Below, piece by piece: positions 63,266 through 64,000 of a DNA stretch of 64,000 nt. How positions within the stretch are numbered: position 1 is the stretch's first letter; every line of letters starts with the position of its first letter. A program made the translations under genes and the position numbers. A model generated the notes under the pieces. The model had not been told where the DNA came from, did not search any database, and saw nothing but the letters and a program-made list of their open reading frames with translations. The stretch is from Magnetococcales bacterium WMHbin3 (GTDB lineage: Bacteria > Pseudomonadota > Magnetococcia > Magnetococcales > Magnetaquicoccaceae): positions 1 to 64,000 of the forward strand of contig PDZX01000011.1 of assembly GCA_002753185.1 (NCBI GenBank), written 5' to 3'.

Positions 63266-63308
63266 CGGAAGCACCACTGCGCGCCGATGCGTCCGGCAAG
63301 AGTCAATC

Positions 63309-64000
63309 ATGCTCTCCTTATATATTCACATTCCGTTTTGTGTACAAAAGTGCCCCTATTGCGATTTCTACTCCGAAACCGGGTTCCCGGTATCGCCCCG
63401 GCGCTATATCGATGGCCTGCTGCGGGAACTGACCGGCCTGCGCGAGGTTTACGCGGCCAGGGAGTGGCACTCCATCTTCATCGGCGGCGGCACCCCCTCG
63501 CTGATGGATGGACAGTGGATCGAAACGCTGCTGGCCGGCATCGGCGCGCTCAAGGCATGGGGCCGGGATTGCGAAATCACCCTGGAGGCCAATCCGGAAT
63601 CCTGCACGGAGCGCAAGCTGGAGGCGTGGAGCCGGGCCGGGGTCAATCGCCTGAGTCTGGGCGTGCAGGCGTTCGATGACGCGCGTCTGGCCTGGTTGCG
63701 ACGGCCTCACGACGCGGCGACGGCCAGGAAGGTGCTCTCATGGCTGCGCGACTGGCCGGGCCGGGTGAGTGTCGACCTGATCTACGCAACTCCGGGACAC
63801 GACCCGTCGGCGTGGCGCAAGGAGTTGGACGAAGTGGTGGCAAGCGGCATCGGCCATATCTCCTGTTATGCATTGACGCTGGAGCCGGGAACGCCATTGC
63901 ACCGGCAGGGGGTGGCCTTGCCCGACGAGGAGCAGGGAGCGGCGCTGTTCGAATTTACCCGCGAGCACCTGGCCGGTTGTGGACTCATGCCCTACGAGAT
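63309..64000 (+). CDS. hemW: Radical SAM HemW-like protein (partial, 3' end outside window)
   Basis: About 230 residues are visible. It starts MLSLYIHIPFCVQKCPYCDF, with the radical-SAM CxxxCxxC motif, and continues IFIGGGTPSLM, ITLEANPES, VNRLSLGVQAF and VDLIYATPG, all typical of HemW (formerly called oxygen-independent coproporphyrinogen oxidase-like). HemW is a haem chaperone, not a true oxidase. The gene starts 43 bp after the toxin gene; whether they share a transcript is unclear. Confidence 0.93.
   Translation, partial: MLSLYIHIPFCVQKCPYCDFYSETGFPVSPRRYIDGLLRELTGLREVYAAREWHSIFIGGGTPSLMDGQWIETLLAGIGALKAWGRDCEITLEANPESCTERKLEAWSRAGVNRLSLGVQAFDDARLAWLRRPHDAATARKVLSWLRDWPGRVSVDLIYATPGHDPSAWRKELDEVVASGIGHISCYALTLEPGTPLHRQGVALPDEEQGAALFEFTREHLAGCGLMPYE

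Overview
The window is high-GC DNA from a Gram-negative, respiring proteobacterium that lives on surfaces and swims or senses. It encodes a secretin-based type IV (MSHA-like) pilus, a TonB-dependent outer-membrane receptor, an RND pump, c-type cytochromes and a complete 14-gene complex I. Several features remind me of Magnetococcia or related deep-branching Alphaproteobacteria: the repeated QxxLTDxSAT sensor fold, HD-GYP proteins with duplicated membrane pairs, and many c-di-GMP genes. No magnetosome gene is present, so this placement is only a guess.

Positions 1-12859 (minus strand) form one tightly packed unit. In transcription order it runs: membrane HD-GYP phosphodiesterase, receptor-like sensor without an output domain, then MSHA-like pilus genes mshM, mshL, mshN, mshE, a second mshE fused to an actin-like N-terminal region, and mshG, which is cut by the window edge. 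Positions 13005-14344 (plus) hold a periplasmic cupredoxin and an ethylbenzene-dehydrogenase-gamma-like haem protein. A non-coding palindrome mosaic with exact 74-bp inverted arms follows (14373-14859).

Positions 14918-20131 (minus) form a signalling operon: stand-alone receiver, large chemoreceptor, and diguanylate cyclase with a periplasmic c-haem motif. A PilZ protein (plus) and a histidine kinase (minus) converge at 20550-23440. Behind a Fur-box-like site at 23657 lie a PilZ protein, a membrane polyferredoxin and a P19/FtrA-like iron-binding protein.

Positions 26333-35421 (minus) are the most interesting stretch. A nearly gapless operon joins a TonB-dependent receptor, two periplasmic binding proteins without any ABC permease or ATPase, a SiaA/SiaB/SiaC partner switch, a class III nucleotide cyclase in the place where SiaD (a GGDEF protein) sits in Pseudomonas, a PilZ protein and an Rpn/PD-(D/E)XK nuclease. 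It looks like an outer-membrane-to-cytoplasm signalling relay. Next to it are a tri-haem cytochrome c with a His-rich repeat tail and a GGDEF-EAL protein.

Positions 39917-45460 hold a CgeB-like glycosyltransferase and an RND adaptor/pump pair. Positions 45514-59819 (minus) are nuoA-nuoN in canonical order. The right end has a polysaccharide deacetylase and a glycosyltransferase (minus), then tRNA-Phe, a MazE/MazF-type toxin-antitoxin pair with a clear promoter/operator, and the start of hemW (plus). At least nine genes in the first 40 kb make, degrade or bind c-di-GMP, so control of pilus-based attachment by second messengers is the common theme.
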